DNA of 64,000 nucleotides, taken from assembly GCF_030296555.1 (NCBI RefSeq), contig NZ_AP027728.1, positions 2,046,001 through 2,110,000 on the forward strand, in the 5' to 3' direction. Shown one piece after another: positions 1 through 9,089 of this stretch (positions within the stretch are counted from its first letter, which is position 1; each line of letters begins with the position of its first letter). Under the pieces are notes generated by a model that saw only the letters and a list, made by a program, of their open reading frames with translations, was not told the DNA's origin and ran no database searches. Source of the stretch: Microbacterium suwonense. GTDB lineage: Bacteria > Actinomycetota > Actinomycetes > Actinomycetales > Microbacteriaceae. The position numbers and the translations under genes are program-made.

Positions 1-228
1 CTCAATTGCCGCCGTCGGGCTCTCGCTCACTGTAGCCGCACTGTCCGGGGGCGTGGCACGGGTCGCCTCGTGTTCTCCTGTCCGTCGGGTTCCTATTTCC
101 GAGAACTTTCTGGGCTCGCCGGCCAGTAGTCGCGACAGTGGGTAGATAGCGCATTCGAGTCCCCTCAACATTGAGATGTGAATAGGGCCATTAACCCGGA
201 TGATGCATATGAATGTCAATAAATGGCG

Positions 229-417
229 CTAGTGCATCGGCTGTGCCTGATTGGCCTGATAAATCGGTGAGATCCACTCCGCAGCGAGCATCGCGAGCGC
301 CGAAACCACGGCGAGTCCGCCGACCAGGGTCCACATCGCCCAGAGTGGCAACCCTGAGTCCACGAGCGCTCCAGGAAGAACTGCGGCCAACCCCGAAGCG
401 AGACCAATCGCCACCAA
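229..417 (-). pseudogene. C-terminal remnant of an MFS-type transporter
   Basis: About 62 codons encode two strongly hydrophobic helices separated by a short loop and followed by a short polar tail ending IYQANQAQPMH, which resembles the last two membrane helices of a major facilitator protein. A TAG stop lies directly upstream in the same frame at 418-420, so nothing more of the gene is present. The remnant runs head-on into a recombinase remnant on the other strand, as expected where an integrated element has decayed. The family assignment rests on hydrophobicity and general appearance only; it could be another polytopic protein. Confidence 0.35.
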
Positions 418-447
418 CTATCCGCGAACCTTGTTCGCAAGTTCCCG

Positions 448-726
448 CTCGGGTTCCGTCGACACGCGCTTCGGCATTTCGCGGCATCGACGTGGCTGAG
501 ATTGGGCACTCCAGTCAACGAGGTGGCCGAGTATCTCGGAGACGAGGCGCGGACGGTTCTCACGACGTACGCGCACATTCTGGGCGAGGGACAACGCCGG
601 GATTTCGTCAACAGATCGGCCGCCGCAGAGAGCAGCTCTCAGAATCGCGTACACTCCACGTACACTTGGGACCCAAAATCGACCCAAGCGAGCGATCTGA
701 GCGACCGGCCGGGCTTCGGAATTTAG
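448..726 (+). pseudogene. C-terminal remnant of a tyrosine recombinase (integrase)
   Basis: The reading frame carries the box II end of a phage-type integrase: HALRHFAASTWL with the catalytic His-x-x-Arg-His arrangement (codons 463-477), then VNEVAEYLGDEA and TTYAHIL, where Tyr (codon 568-570) is in the place of the nucleophile. The Arg-I half and the whole N-terminal DNA-binding region are missing; upstream of about 448 the frame loses all resemblance. The gene end lies about 20 bp from the 3' end of tRNA-Ser(GCT), the normal place of an integrase beside its attachment site, so this is probably the last trace of an element that integrated into that tRNA gene. Confidence 0.6.
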
Positions 727-745
727 CGTCTGACCAGGATTTTTA

Positions 746-837
746 TGGCGGAGACGGAGGGATTTGAACCCTCGGTCCCCGTGAGGGGACTCCACCTTAG
801 CAGGGTGGTGCACTAGGCCTGACTATGCGACGTCTCC
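746..837 (-). tRNA. tRNA-Ser (GCT)
   Basis: Reading the minus strand, the seven-base acceptor arm GGAGACG pairs with CGTCTCC, followed by discriminator G and an encoded CCA (746-748). The anticodon stem CCACC/GGTGG encloses loop CTGCTAA, giving anticodon GCT, which reads AGC/AGU serine codons. The long variable arm typical of class II tRNAs is present (TCCCCTCACGGGGA). The decayed integrase on its 3' side marks this tRNA as a probable integration site. Confidence 0.95.
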
Positions 838-910
838 AGGATTCCGACTCATGAGAGCACAGATCCGTCCTGCAATCATAACGGGTGCGCGGGGCTGGAA
901 CGAATCGGGA

Positions 911-1911
911 TCAGCCGCTGCTGGAGTCGCGCATGACCAGCTCTGGCCGGAAGCGCACACGGCGGTCGTGGTCCCCTCCGTCGAGCTCTTTCAGCAGCAG
1001 ATCCACACCCATCCAACCCAACAGGCGTGCCGGTTGATGCACCGAGCTGAGCGGTACGACCGTGGCCGAGGCGAAGTCGATATCGTCGTAGCCGACCAGC
1101 GCGATATCGCCGGGAACGCGGATGCCGGAGCCGAAGCTGAACGCCTGCAGCAGTCCGACCGCGAGCAGATCGTTCGCAGCGAACACGGCATCCGGTCGGT
1201 CCTCGGCGGCGCGCGCCGCCAGCTGTTCCCCCGCCGCGCGCCCCTGCAGCACGGTCAGCGACGCCCGCTCGACGACCTCGAGCGTCGCGTCCTGCACCTC
1301 GGCGACGGCCAGCTCCGCCCCCGCAGGCGCTGTGCCACCTGCCGTACCGACCGAGGTCCGCTCACAAACGCGATCCGGCGGCGTCCGGTCTTCAGCAGAT
1401 GCGCGACGGCGAGCCGCCCGCCCTCCACATCGTCGACCGACACCGAGGGGAATTCCGCTTCGGCGACCTCGTGGTCCACGAGCACGACCGGCATGCCGGC
1501 ATCCGTGAACCGCTGCAGTGACGCGAGGTCACCGGATGCCGGGGTCAGCAGCACCCCGTTCACCCGCTGCTCCTGGAACAGCGCCAGGTGCGCCTCCTGC
1601 CTGGCATCGCTCTCGTCGCTGTTGCCGAGCAGCACGGTCATCCCGGCATCCGCCGCGCGATCCTCCGCGCCCCGCGCGACCTCCGCGAAGAACGGGTTGC
1701 CGATGTCGGGAACGATCAACCCGATGCTGCGACTGCGGCCGGCGCGCAGCTGGCGGGCCGCATCGTTGCGCACGAATCCGAGATCGCGGATCGCCTTCTG
1801 CACGCGCTCGACGGTGCGCGCGGAGACGCGATCAGGCCGGTTGAGCACATTCGACACAGTGCCGACCGACACACCGGCCGCCGCCGCGACGTCCTTCACG
1901 CCCACTGCCAT
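911..1911 (-). pseudogene. LacI-family regulator of the rhamnose operon (frame broken once)
   Basis: The N-terminus is a LacI helix-turn-helix (VKDVAAAAGVSVGTVSNVLN, residues 5-24) followed by a periplasmic-binding-protein-like sensor domain (GLIVPDIGNPFF, LLTPASGD, then DRPDAVFAANDLLAVG and ALVGYDDIDF in a second frame). Adding one G in the minus-strand G run at 1318-1322 joins the two frames as RLRGAELAVAEVQD, giving a normal family length of about 333 residues. It diverges from rhaM, and a TGAAACGATTCA operator lies on the rhaM promoter, so it probably represses rhamnose use and responds to a rhamnose intermediate. The break is more likely a base-call error than decay because both halves are well conserved. 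Confidence 0.8.
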
Positions 1912-2015
1912 GCAGGTTTCCTCTCCACGCTGCCTGCCCGGAATGAGACGGGCGCAGACTCCACCTTCTCATTCCAATCGACGCGAGGCCCTGTCCACTC
2001 GGGTCGGTCGGACGC

Positions 2016-2045
2016 TTGACAAGGTGTTTCAGTTTCGCCTACTTT
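2016..2045 (+). promoter_or_regulatory. Predicted sigma70-type promoter of the rha operon
   Basis: TTGACA at 2016-2021 matches the -35 consensus exactly, and TACTTT at 2040-2045 fits a -10 box, with an 18-base spacer. Transcription would start near 2052, about 38 bases ahead of the rhaM start codon and inside the operator described next. It is the only strong promoter-like pair in the gap between the regulator and rhaM. Confidence 0.6.
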
Positions 2046-2048
2046 AGA

Positions 2049-2060
2049 TGAAACGATTCA
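2049..2060. promoter_or_regulatory. LacI-type operator TGAAACGATTCA
   Basis: TGAAACGATTCA is an inverted repeat (TGAA-ACGA-TTCA) with the central CG that LacI-family repressors use. It covers the expected transcription start of the promoter just upstream, so a bound repressor would block initiation. The divergent LacI-type gene is the obvious binder. The match to the family operator pattern is seen; binding is inferred. Confidence 0.6.
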
Positions 2061-2089
2061 ATCATATTGACATCTTGATTGGGAAAGCT

Positions 2090-2440
2090 ATGACCCGCAT
2101 CGCCTTCCAGCTGCAGGTGCGCCCCGAACTGCTCGACGAGTACCTCGCTCGCCACTCGACGGTGTGGCCCGAGATGCTCGCCGAGATCGCAGCATCCGGT
2201 CGCCGGAACTACTCGCTCTTCCTCGCACCCGGCGGCGTGCTCTTCGGCAGCTATGAGACCGACGACGATGCCGCCTCTCAGGCCTACCTCGCGGCATCCG
2301 AGGTCGCCGCCCGCTGGGAGGCCGAGATGAGCCGCTTCTTCGTCGGCCTCGACGGCCGCGCCGACCAGGCGGCCACCCCGCTCACCGAAGTCTTCCACCT
2401 CGAAACCCAGCTGGCTGCAGCAGAAAGCACCGAATCATGA
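2090..2440 (+). CDS. rhaM: L-rhamnose mutarotase
   Basis: A 116-residue protein of the RhaM/DUF718 family, which interconverts alpha and beta anomers of L-rhamnose in the cytoplasm so that the isomerase receives its preferred form. Family features seen are the N-terminal strand RIAFQLQVRPE, the His of ARHSTVWPEML, and the NYSLFL and LFGSYE strands. An upstream in-frame ATG at 2048 falls inside the operator and before the predicted transcription start, so the ATG at 2090, after the weak ribosome site GGGAAAG, is preferred. Its stop overlaps the rhaI start by four bases (ATGA), showing translational coupling. The tail beyond residue 105 is longer than the family core. Confidence 0.93.
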   Translation: MTRIAFQLQVRPELLDEYLARHSTVWPEMLAEIAASGRRNYSLFLAPGGVLFGSYETDDDAASQAYLAASEVAARWEAEMSRFFVGLDGRADQAATPLTEVFHLETQLAAAESTES

Positions 2441-3600
2441 GCATCCTCACCCCCGAGATCCTGACCGAACTCGAGAAGCAGTCCATCGAACTGCCCTCGT
2501 GGGCCTTCGGCAACTCCGGCACCCGCTTCCGGGTGTTCGGCACCCCGGGCACCCCGCGCGACCCCTTCGAGAAGATCTCCGACGCCGCGCAGGTGCACAA
2601 GCACACGGCCCTCGCCCCGAGCGTGGCCCTGCACATCCCGTGGGACATGTGCGACTTCGGCGACCTGCGCAAGCATGCCGAGGATCTGGGCGTGCGCCTG
2701 GGCACCATCAACTCGAACACCTTCCAGGACGAGGACTACAAGTTCGGCGCGCTCACGCATGAAGACGCGGCGGTGCGCCGCAAGGCGATCGACCATCACC
2801 TCGAGTGCATCGAGGTGATGGACGCCACCGGCTCCCGCGACCTGAAGATCTGGCTGGCCGAGGGGTCCAACTACCCCGGCCAGGCCGACATGCGCGCCCG
2901 CCAGGACCGCCTGCACGAATCGCTCTCGACCATCTACGCGGCCCTCGGCGACGACCAGCGTCTGGTGCTGGAGTACAAGTTCTTCGAGCCGTCGTTCTAC
3001 CACACCGACGTCCCCGACTGGGGCACCAGCTACACGCAGGTGGCCGCGCTGGGCGAGAAGGCGATGGTGTGCCTGGACACCGGCCACCACGCCCCAGGGA
3101 CGAACATCGAGTTCATCGTCATGCAACTGCTGCGCCTGGGCAAGCTCGGCTCGTTCGATTTCAACTCGCGCTTCTACGCCGACGACGACCTCATCGTCGG
3201 AGCCGCCGACCCGTTCCAGCTGTTCCGCATCCTCTTCGAGGTGGTCCGCGGCGGCGGCCTGAACAACCCAGACGTCGCGTTCATGCTCGACCAGTGCCAC
3301 AACATCGAGGACAAGATCCCCGGCCAGATCCGCTCCGTGCTGAACGTGCAGGAGATGACCGCCCGCGCACTGCTCGTCGACCGCGAGGCCCTCGCGGCCG
3401 CACAGTCCGCGAACGACGTGCTCGGCGCCAACGCCGTCTTCATGGACGCGTTCTACACCGACGTCCGCCCCGCGCTCGCGGAATGGCGCGAGCGCCGCGG
3501 GCTCCCCGCCGACCCGATGGCTGCCTTCGCAGCATCCGGCTACCTCGCCCAGATCGCCGCCGAACGCGTCGGCGGCACCCAGGCCGGCTGGGGCGCTTGA
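2437..3600 (+). CDS. rhaI: L-rhamnose isomerase
   Basis: A 387-residue protein of the Gram-positive/Pseudomonas-type rhamnose isomerase family (RhaI), a TIM-barrel aldose-ketose isomerase that makes L-rhamnulose. Metal-ligand-rich segments are visible: KIWLAEGSNYPGQ, LVLEYKFFEP, CLDTGHHAPGTN, SFDFNSRFYADDDL and FMLDQCHN. The second gene of the operon, its start overlaps the rhaM stop. The 108-base gap to the next gene contains a palindromic repeat, so expression of the distal half of the operon could be reduced there. Confidence 0.95.
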   Translation: MSILTPEILTELEKQSIELPSWAFGNSGTRFRVFGTPGTPRDPFEKISDAAQVHKHTALAPSVALHIPWDMCDFGDLRKHAEDLGVRLGTINSNTFQDEDYKFGALTHEDAAVRRKAIDHHLECIEVMDATGSRDLKIWLAEGSNYPGQADMRARQDRLHESLSTIYAALGDDQRLVLEYKFFEPSFYHTDVPDWGTSYTQVAALGEKAMVCLDTGHHAPGTNIEFIVMQLLRLGKLGSFDFNSRFYADDDLIVGAADPFQLFRILFEVVRGGGLNNPDVAFMLDQCHNIEDKIPGQIRSVLNVQEMTARALLVDREALAAAQSANDVLGANAVFMDAFYTDVRPALAEWRERRGLPADPMAAFAASGYLAQIAAERVGGTQAGWGA

Positions 3601-3605
3601 CCCAC

Positions 3606-3670
3606 CCGGCTATATGGCACGGATGCACGGTTTCGGGCCGAGAACCGTGCACGGGCGCCATATAGACGGG
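3606..3670. repeat. Palindromic repeat, copy 1 (GTCTATATGGC family)
   Basis: The arms GGCTATATGGC (left) and GCGCCATATAGAC (right) face each other around an inner inverted repeat GCACGGTT/AACCGTGC. Similar elements, with arms GTCTATNTGGCGC and an internal TGCACG, occur at 12366, 28136 and 48210. This copy sits between rhaI and the aldolase gene, the only copy inside an apparent operon, where a long RNA hairpin could stabilise or attenuate the message. Confidence 0.85.
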
Positions 3671-3708
3671 CTGTACGACCGAGAACACGACCTGAGGACA
3701 CCGCAGAC

Positions 3709-5745
3709 ATGACCAACCCCACCGCCGCCGCCCTGATCGCGCGCTCGAACCGACTGGGCGCCGACCCGAAGAACACCAACTACGCCGGCGGCAACACGTC
3801 CGCCAAGGGCACCGAGACCGATCCGGTCACGGGCCAGCCCGTCGAGCTGCTGTGGGTCAAGGGCTCCGGTGGCGACCTCGGCACCCTCACCGAGCAGGGC
3901 CTGGCCGTGCTGAGGCTGGACCGGTTCCGCTCGCTGGTGAACGTCTACCCCGGCGTCGACCGCGAGGACGAGATGGTCGCAGCCTTCGACTACTGCCTGC
4001 ACGGCAAGGGCGGTGCAGCTCCGTCGATCGACACCGCCATGCACGGGCTCGTGGACGCCGCGCACGTCGACCACCTGCATCCGGACTCCGGCATCGCGAT
4101 CGCGACCGCCGCCGACGGGCCCGAGCTGACGGCAAAGATCTTCGGCGACAAGGTCGTGTGGGTGCCCTGGCGCCGTCCCGGTTTCCAGCTGGGCCTGGAC
4201 ATCGCGAAGATCAAGGCCGAGCACCCGCAGGCGATCGGCTGCATCCTCGGCGGGCACGGCATCACCGCGTGGGGCGACACCAGCGAGGAGTCCGAGGCGA
4301 ACTCGCTGTGGATCATCGACACCGCCGCGGCCTACATCGTCGAGCACGGCAGTGCCGACCCCTTCGGCGGCATCCGTTCCGGCTTCGAGGCGCTTCCGGA
4401 TGCCGAGCGCCGGGCCCGTGCAGCGGCCCTCGCCGGCACGATCCGCGGCATCGCCTCGCACGATAAGCCCATGGTCGGGCACTTCACCGACTCCGACGTG
4501 GTGCTGGAGTTCCTGGCATCCGAGAAGGCACCGGCTCTGGCCGCACTCGGCACAAGCTGCCCCGACCACTTCCTGCGCACCAAGGTCAAGCCGCTCATCC
4601 TCGACCTGCCCACCACGGCGAGCCTGGACGAGCAGATCGCCCGCCTGCACGAGCTGCACGCGGAGTACCGCACCGACTACCAGGCCTACTACGACGCGCA
4701 CGCCACCGACGACAGCCCCGCGATCCGCGGTGCCGACCCGCTGATCGTGCTGATCCCGGGCGTGGGCATGTTCAGCTACGGGGCCAACAAGCAGACCGCC
4801 CGCGTTGCCGGCGAGTTCTACGTCAACGCGATCAACGTCATGCGCGGTGCAGAGTCGCTCTCGACCTACTCCCCCATCTCGGATGCCGAGAAGTTCCGCA
4901 TCGAGTACTGGGCGCTGGAGGAGGCGAAGCTGCAGCGGATGCCGAAGCCGAAGTCCCACCAGGGCCGCATCGCGTTCGTCACCGGCGCCGCATCCGGGAT
5001 CGGCAAGGCCATCGCCACCCGCCTGGCCGCCGAGGGCGCCTGCGTCGTCGTCGCCGACCTCGAGCTGGAGAAGGCGCAGGCCGCCGCTGCGGAGCTCGGC
5101 AGCACGGATGTCGCGATCGGCGTGAGCGCGAACGTCGCAGACGCGGATGCCGTGCAGGCCGCTCTGAACGAAGCCGTGCTCGCGTTCGGCGGTGTCGACC
5201 TCGTGGTGAACAACGCCGGGCTGTCGTTGTCGAAGTCGCTGCTGGAGACCACCGAGAAGGACTGGGACCTGCAGCACGACGTGATGGCGAAGGGTTCGTT
5301 CCTCGTCTCGAAGGCCGCGGCACGCGTGCTCATCGACCAGAAGCTCGGCGGCGACATCATCTACATCTCCTCGAAGAACTCCGTCTTCGCCGGCCCGAAC
5401 AACATCGCGTACTCGGCGACCAAGGCCGACCAGGCCCACCAGGTGCGGCTGCTCGCCGTGGAGCTCGGCGAGCACGGCATCCGCGTGAACGGCATCAACC
5501 CCGACGGCGTCGTGCGCGGCTCCGGCATCTTCGCTTCGGGCTGGGGCGCCAACCGCGCCGCCACCTACGGCGTGAAGGAAGAGGATCTGGGTCAGTTCTA
5601 CGCCAACCGCACCATCCTCAAGCGCGAGGTCGTGCCCGAGAACGTCGCCGATGCCGTATACGTGCTCACCGGTCCGGAGCTGTCCCGCACCACCGGCCTG
5701 CACATCCCGGTCGACTCCGGCGTCGCGGCGGCGTTCCTGCGATGA
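3709..5745 (+). CDS. rhaD: Bifunctional rhamnulose-1-phosphate aldolase / lactaldehyde dehydrogenase
   Basis: A 678-residue fusion. Residues 1 to about 420 form a class II aldolase/adducin domain (YAGGNTSAKG, MHGLVDAAHVDHLHPDSG with metal-binding histidines, ILGGHGITAWG). Residues from about 424 form a short-chain dehydrogenase: TGAASGIG cofactor loop, NNAG, catalytic Ser in YISSKNS and Tyr/Lys in YSATK. The first domain splits rhamnulose-1-phosphate to dihydroxyacetone phosphate and L-lactaldehyde; the second oxidises the lactaldehyde, as in Bacillus RhaEW (YuxG). The third gene of the operon, followed 43 bases later by the kinase. No frame damage. Confidence 0.93.
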   Translation: MTNPTAAALIARSNRLGADPKNTNYAGGNTSAKGTETDPVTGQPVELLWVKGSGGDLGTLTEQGLAVLRLDRFRSLVNVYPGVDREDEMVAAFDYCLHGKGGAAPSIDTAMHGLVDAAHVDHLHPDSGIAIATAADGPELTAKIFGDKVVWVPWRRPGFQLGLDIAKIKAEHPQAIGCILGGHGITAWGDTSEESEANSLWIIDTAAAYIVEHGSADPFGGIRSGFEALPDAERRARAAALAGTIRGIASHDKPMVGHFTDSDVVLEFLASEKAPALAALGTSCPDHFLRTKVKPLILDLPTTASLDEQIARLHELHAEYRTDYQAYYDAHATDDSPAIRGADPLIVLIPGVGMFSYGANKQTARVAGEFYVNAINVMRGAESLSTYSPISDAEKFRIEYWALEEAKLQRMPKPKSHQGRIAFVTGAASGIGKAIATRLAAEGACVVVADLELEKAQAAAAELGSTDVAIGVSANVADADAVQAALNEAVLAFGGVDLVVNNAGLSLSKSLLETTEKDWDLQHDVMAKGSFLVSKAAARVLIDQKLGGDIIYISSKNSVFAGPNNIAYSATKADQAHQVRLLAVELGEHGIRVNGINPDGVVRGSGIFASGWGANRAATYGVKEEDLGQFYANRTILKREVVPENVADAVYVLTGPELSRTTGLHIPVDSGVAAAFLR

Positions 5746-5788
5746 CCGTTCGACGAGCGCCGGTACCGGCTGCGGACGGATGCCGATC

Positions 5789-7186
5789 ATGACGGCGCGT
5801 GCCTTCGCTGCCGTCGACCTCGGGGCCACCAGCGGGCGGGTCATGATCGAGCGGCTCGCCGACGGACGGGTCGACCTCGAGCTCGTGCGGCGCTTCCCGA
5901 ACGGGCCGGTCGAGCGGTCGGACGGACTGCACTGGCACTTCGACGCGCTGTTCGAGAACATCGTCGCCGGGCTGGCAGATGCCGTGCGCCGTGAGCCGGC
6001 GATCGAGAGCATCGGCATCGACTCCTGGGCGGTCGACTACGGGCTGCTGCACGGCGGCGCGCTGCTCGCCGAGCCCTTCCACTACCGTGACGAGCGCACC
6101 GCGCCCGGGGTGGAGCAGGTGCACGGGATCGTGCCCTTCGCCGAACTGTACCGCCGCAACGGCCTGCAGTTCCTGCCGTTCAACACCCTGTACCAGTACC
6201 GGGTGGACCCGCGGCTGGTCGACGCGGATGCCGCGCTGCTGATCCCCGATCTGATCGCGTATCTGCTCACCGGGCGGCAGGTCGCCGAGCGCACGAACGC
6301 GTCGACGACCGGCCTGCTCGACGTGCACACCTCGGAGTGGGACACCGAGCTGGTCGAGCGGCTCAGCATCCCGGCATCCGTCCTCCCGGAATTGGTCGAT
6401 CCCGGCACGGTGATCGGCACGCTGCGTCCCGAGCTCGCCGCGCGCATCGGTGCCGACCTTCCCGTGATCGCCGTCGGCTCGCACGACACGGCATCCGCCG
6501 TCGTCGCCACCCCGCTCACCTCCGCGAACTCCGCCTATATCTCCTGCGGAACGTGGGGGCTGGTCGGGCTGGAGCTGGCGGACCCGGTGGTGACGGATGC
6601 CGCACGCCAGGCGAACTTCACCAACGAGCTGGGCGTGGACGGTCGCATACGATTCCTGCACAACGTCGCCGGGCTCTGGCTGCTCAGCGAGACCGTGCGC
6701 GCCTGGGAGGCCGAGGACGGCACGGTCATCGACCTGCCACGGCTGCTCTCGGATGCGGCGGAGACCGGCGCGGAGGTGCCGCTGTTCGACGCGAACGACC
6801 CCACCCTCAGCGCCCCCGGCGACATGCCCGCGCGCATCGCCGCGCTGCTCGGCGACCGCGCACCCACCGGACGACCGGCGTTCACCCGCAGCATCGTCGA
6901 GTCGATCGCCGCAGCCTTCGCGGATGCGGTGCAGGCAGCGTCCGCACTGTCGCAGCGCGACATCGACAGCATCCACCTCGTCGGCGGCGGCTCACTGAAC
7001 AGCCTGCTCTGCCAGGCCACCGCCGACCGCTCCGGACTCCCGGTGCTGGCGGGCCCGGTGGAGGCGACGGCACTGGGCAATGTGCTGGTACAGGCACGTG
7101 CACGCGGTGCAGCTCCCGCCACGCTCGAAGAGCTGCGCCGGCTGATCTCGCGCACGCACGAGCCTGTGAGCTACCGACCGCGCTGA
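5789..7186 (+). CDS. rhaB: Rhamnulokinase
   Basis: A 465-residue FGGY carbohydrate kinase that phosphorylates L-rhamnulose. Seen are the N-terminal phosphate loop AAVDLGATSGRVM, the substrate-side SIGIDSWAVDYGLL, the ATPase motif GSHDTASAVVATP, CGTWGLVG, and the adenosine motif LVGGGSLNSLLCQATAD. The start at 5789 is chosen because GGACGGA lies eight bases upstream; an ATG three codons earlier (5780) is possible. It closes the rhamnose operon; no rhamnose transporter is in the window, so uptake must be encoded elsewhere. Confidence 0.94.
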   Translation: MTARAFAAVDLGATSGRVMIERLADGRVDLELVRRFPNGPVERSDGLHWHFDALFENIVAGLADAVRREPAIESIGIDSWAVDYGLLHGGALLAEPFHYRDERTAPGVEQVHGIVPFAELYRRNGLQFLPFNTLYQYRVDPRLVDADAALLIPDLIAYLLTGRQVAERTNASTTGLLDVHTSEWDTELVERLSIPASVLPELVDPGTVIGTLRPELAARIGADLPVIAVGSHDTASAVVATPLTSANSAYISCGTWGLVGLELADPVVTDAARQANFTNELGVDGRIRFLHNVAGLWLLSETVRAWEAEDGTVIDLPRLLSDAAETGAEVPLFDANDPTLSAPGDMPARIAALLGDRAPTGRPAFTRSIVESIAAAFADAVQAASALSQRDIDSIHLVGGGSLNSLLCQATADRSGLPVLAGPVEATALGNVLVQARARGAAPATLEELRRLISRTHEPVSYRPR

Positions 7187-7197
7187 GCGGGAGGCGC

Positions 7198-7494
7198 TCA
7201 AGCCTCGGCGAGCGGGACGACCTCGAACCCGAGCTTGTCCACCTGCATGCCACGCCGCTGATCGTCGCCGTGGTCGGCGGCTACCCGTGCTGTCGACCAG
7301 GCCTCGTATGCCTCGCGAGAGTCCCAGCGGGTGACGACGAAGTAGCGGTCTTCGCCGAATGCCGGGCGGAGCAGCTCGAAGTCCTGGAAGCCCTCCGCAC
7401 GATCCACCGCGCGCTTGCGGGCGGTGAAGCGACGTTCGATCTCGGCCTCGGCTCCGGATGGGAAGCTCAGAGCGGTGATGCTGACGAACGCCAT
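7198..7494 (-). CDS. Antibiotic-biosynthesis-monooxygenase (ABM) domain protein
   Basis: A 98-residue single ABM-fold protein: AFVSITALSFP, ARKRAVDRAEGFQDFELLRP and the strand YFVVTRWDSREAYEAWSTA, the pattern of small dimeric ferredoxin-like oxygenases such as the HmoA/IsdG heme-degrading group. An actual substrate cannot be told from the sequence. The start at 7494 follows GAGG at a good distance. The gene converges on rhaB with an 11-base gap and is not part of the sugar operon. Confidence 0.8.
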   Translation of the reverse strand: MAFVSITALSFPSGAEAEIERRFTARKRAVDRAEGFQDFELLRPAFGEDRYFVVTRWDSREAYEAWSTARVAADHGDDQRRGMQVDKLGFEVVPLAEA

Positions 7495-7555
7495 GGGAAC
7501 CTCACTCACAAGAGACGATACGGAAGTAAGGCAATCCTAACTCGTGGGTCGAGGC

Positions 7556-8802
7556 TCAGCGCCGCACGTTCCCGTTCGAGCAGGTGGTGACGGCCGCCGA
7601 GGTGCCCTTGATCGACGACGGCAGCTCGACGACGTCTCCCGGGGTCTGGGTCGGCGTCGGCTCGGTGGTCGCGCCGGGCTCGGGATCCTTCACCACGACG
7701 CCGTCGTTCTTGGTGTTCTCGTGCGTGATGACGAGCTGCTTGTTGGCGGTGATGGCGTCCCACAGGGCGGTCGCGGCCGAGGTGTTCGGCACGACCTTGT
7801 TGCGATCCGCAGGATCCTCGTAGGTCGGGTACTGCACGAAGACGATGTCCTCGAACGGCACGTCCTTCACTGCCAGGGCGATCTGTGCGATGGTCATCGG
7901 GTTGGCGAGCGACGTCGAGGCCTCGAGGTTGTTCAGCCCGGTGTCGGCGAGCTTGAGCATGGTGCCCACGTTGCCGAGCACCTCGCCGCTGATCAGCTTG
8001 CGCACCAGGCTCGACATGTACTGCTGCTGGTTGCCGATGCGCCCCAGGTCGCTGCCGTCGCCGACCCCGTGGCGGGTGCGCAGGAACTGCAGCGCCTCGA
8101 GCCCCTTGATCGTGTGATCGCCGGCCGCCATGTCCAGACCCGTGAAGCGATCACGGATCGGGTTCGCCAGGCACACGTCGACGCCGCCGATGGCATCCGT
8201 GATCTCGATGACCCCGCCGAAGGTGACCTTCGCGGCGAAGTCGATGTCCTCGCCGGTGAGGTCATGGATGGTCTTGGCGACGCAGTTCAGGCCGCCCTTC
8301 TCGCCGCCGTGCTCGTAGGCGACGTTGAGCGGCTGCTTGCTCATGGCGGAGTACGTGCGGTTGTTGATGTCGGTGCAGGCCGGGATCGGGATCATCAGAT
8401 CGCGCGGAAAGCTCACCGCGGTGACCCGGCGCGGCTCCGCCGAGACATGCACGAGAAGGTTGACGTCGTTCAGGGTGCCGTGCGAGTCCGGGCCGGTGCA
8501 GCGCTCTTTGAACAGGTGCGCGTACTTCGGCTCGCAGGTGTCCACACCGGTGAGCAGGATGTTGAAACCGCCCTCCCAGGCGGCGATGTCGGGAGGAGCT
8601 CCTTCTGACCATCGAGCTCGACGGCGTTGGCGCTGACCGTGCCGAGCAGGCCGCCCACCACGAATCCCGCCACGCCGAGTCCGCTGACCAGCACGACGGC
8701 CATCGCGATGCCGATCAGCTTCAGCAGCTGACCGGTCGCGCCGGGCGAGCGCAACTGACCGTGACGTGCGACGGGCTGGCGTCGTCTGCGGGACTCGCTC
8801 AC
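7556..8802 (-). pseudogene. LytR-CpsA-Psr (LCP) family cell-wall glycopolymer ligase (frame broken once)
   Basis: Starting at GTG 8802 (AAAGG upstream), a basic cytoplasmic stretch precedes one membrane helix (LIGIAMAVVLVSGLGVAG). The frame then breaks near 8600 and resumes one base off as FNILLTGVDTC, followed by the LCP core: VSFPRDLMIPIP with the pyrophosphate-binding arginine, NRTYSAM, GGVDVCL and ALQFLRTRHG. LCP proteins move polymers from undecaprenyl carriers onto peptidoglycan outside the membrane. One missing base restores a protein of about 415 residues with a Thr/Pro-rich tail. The tight fit of both parts favours a sequence error. Confidence 0.85.
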
Positions 8803-8826
8803 TCGGTGCCTTTCGGAACAATGCTG

Positions 8827-8911
8827 CGGAGGGTGTGGGATTCGAACCCACGGGACATCTCTGCCCACTGGTTTTCAAGACCAGCTCCATCGGCCGCTCG
8901 GACAACCCTCC
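8827..8911 (-). tRNA. tRNA-Ser (TGA)
   Basis: On the minus strand GGAGGGT pairs with ACCCTCC, the loop CTTGAAA gives anticodon TGA (reading UCN serine codons, mainly UCA), and a long class II variable arm is present. CCA is not encoded. It lies 179 bases from a HAD gene that is coupled to serS, so a serine tRNA and its synthetase are near neighbours here. Confidence 0.95.
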
Positions 8912-9089
8912 CGACCCCGGCTCACGCCTGAGGATCAGGCGTCGAGTCTATCGGTTCCGCGGACGTGCCGAACTCGCCGACGTCCTATTCTCGCGTTCTC
9001 ACCTGGGGAAGACCTGGATTACCCAGGTTCTCGCCAGAGCGTCGAGGCCGGCGGACTGATGCTCAGGACGGATGCACGGAGCGGATGCC

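Noticed and set aside
1318..1322. G/C-run phase variation switching the LacI regulator on and off
   Set aside because: The same kind of break occurs in many unrelated genes here, including essential ones, so a general sequence-error explanation is simpler than phase variation.
3610..6018. Very long open frame antisense to the aldolase and kinase genes
   Set aside because: It is the usual GC-driven antisense frame of high-GC DNA; its product is low-complexity and shows no domain, while the sense frames are clear enzymes.
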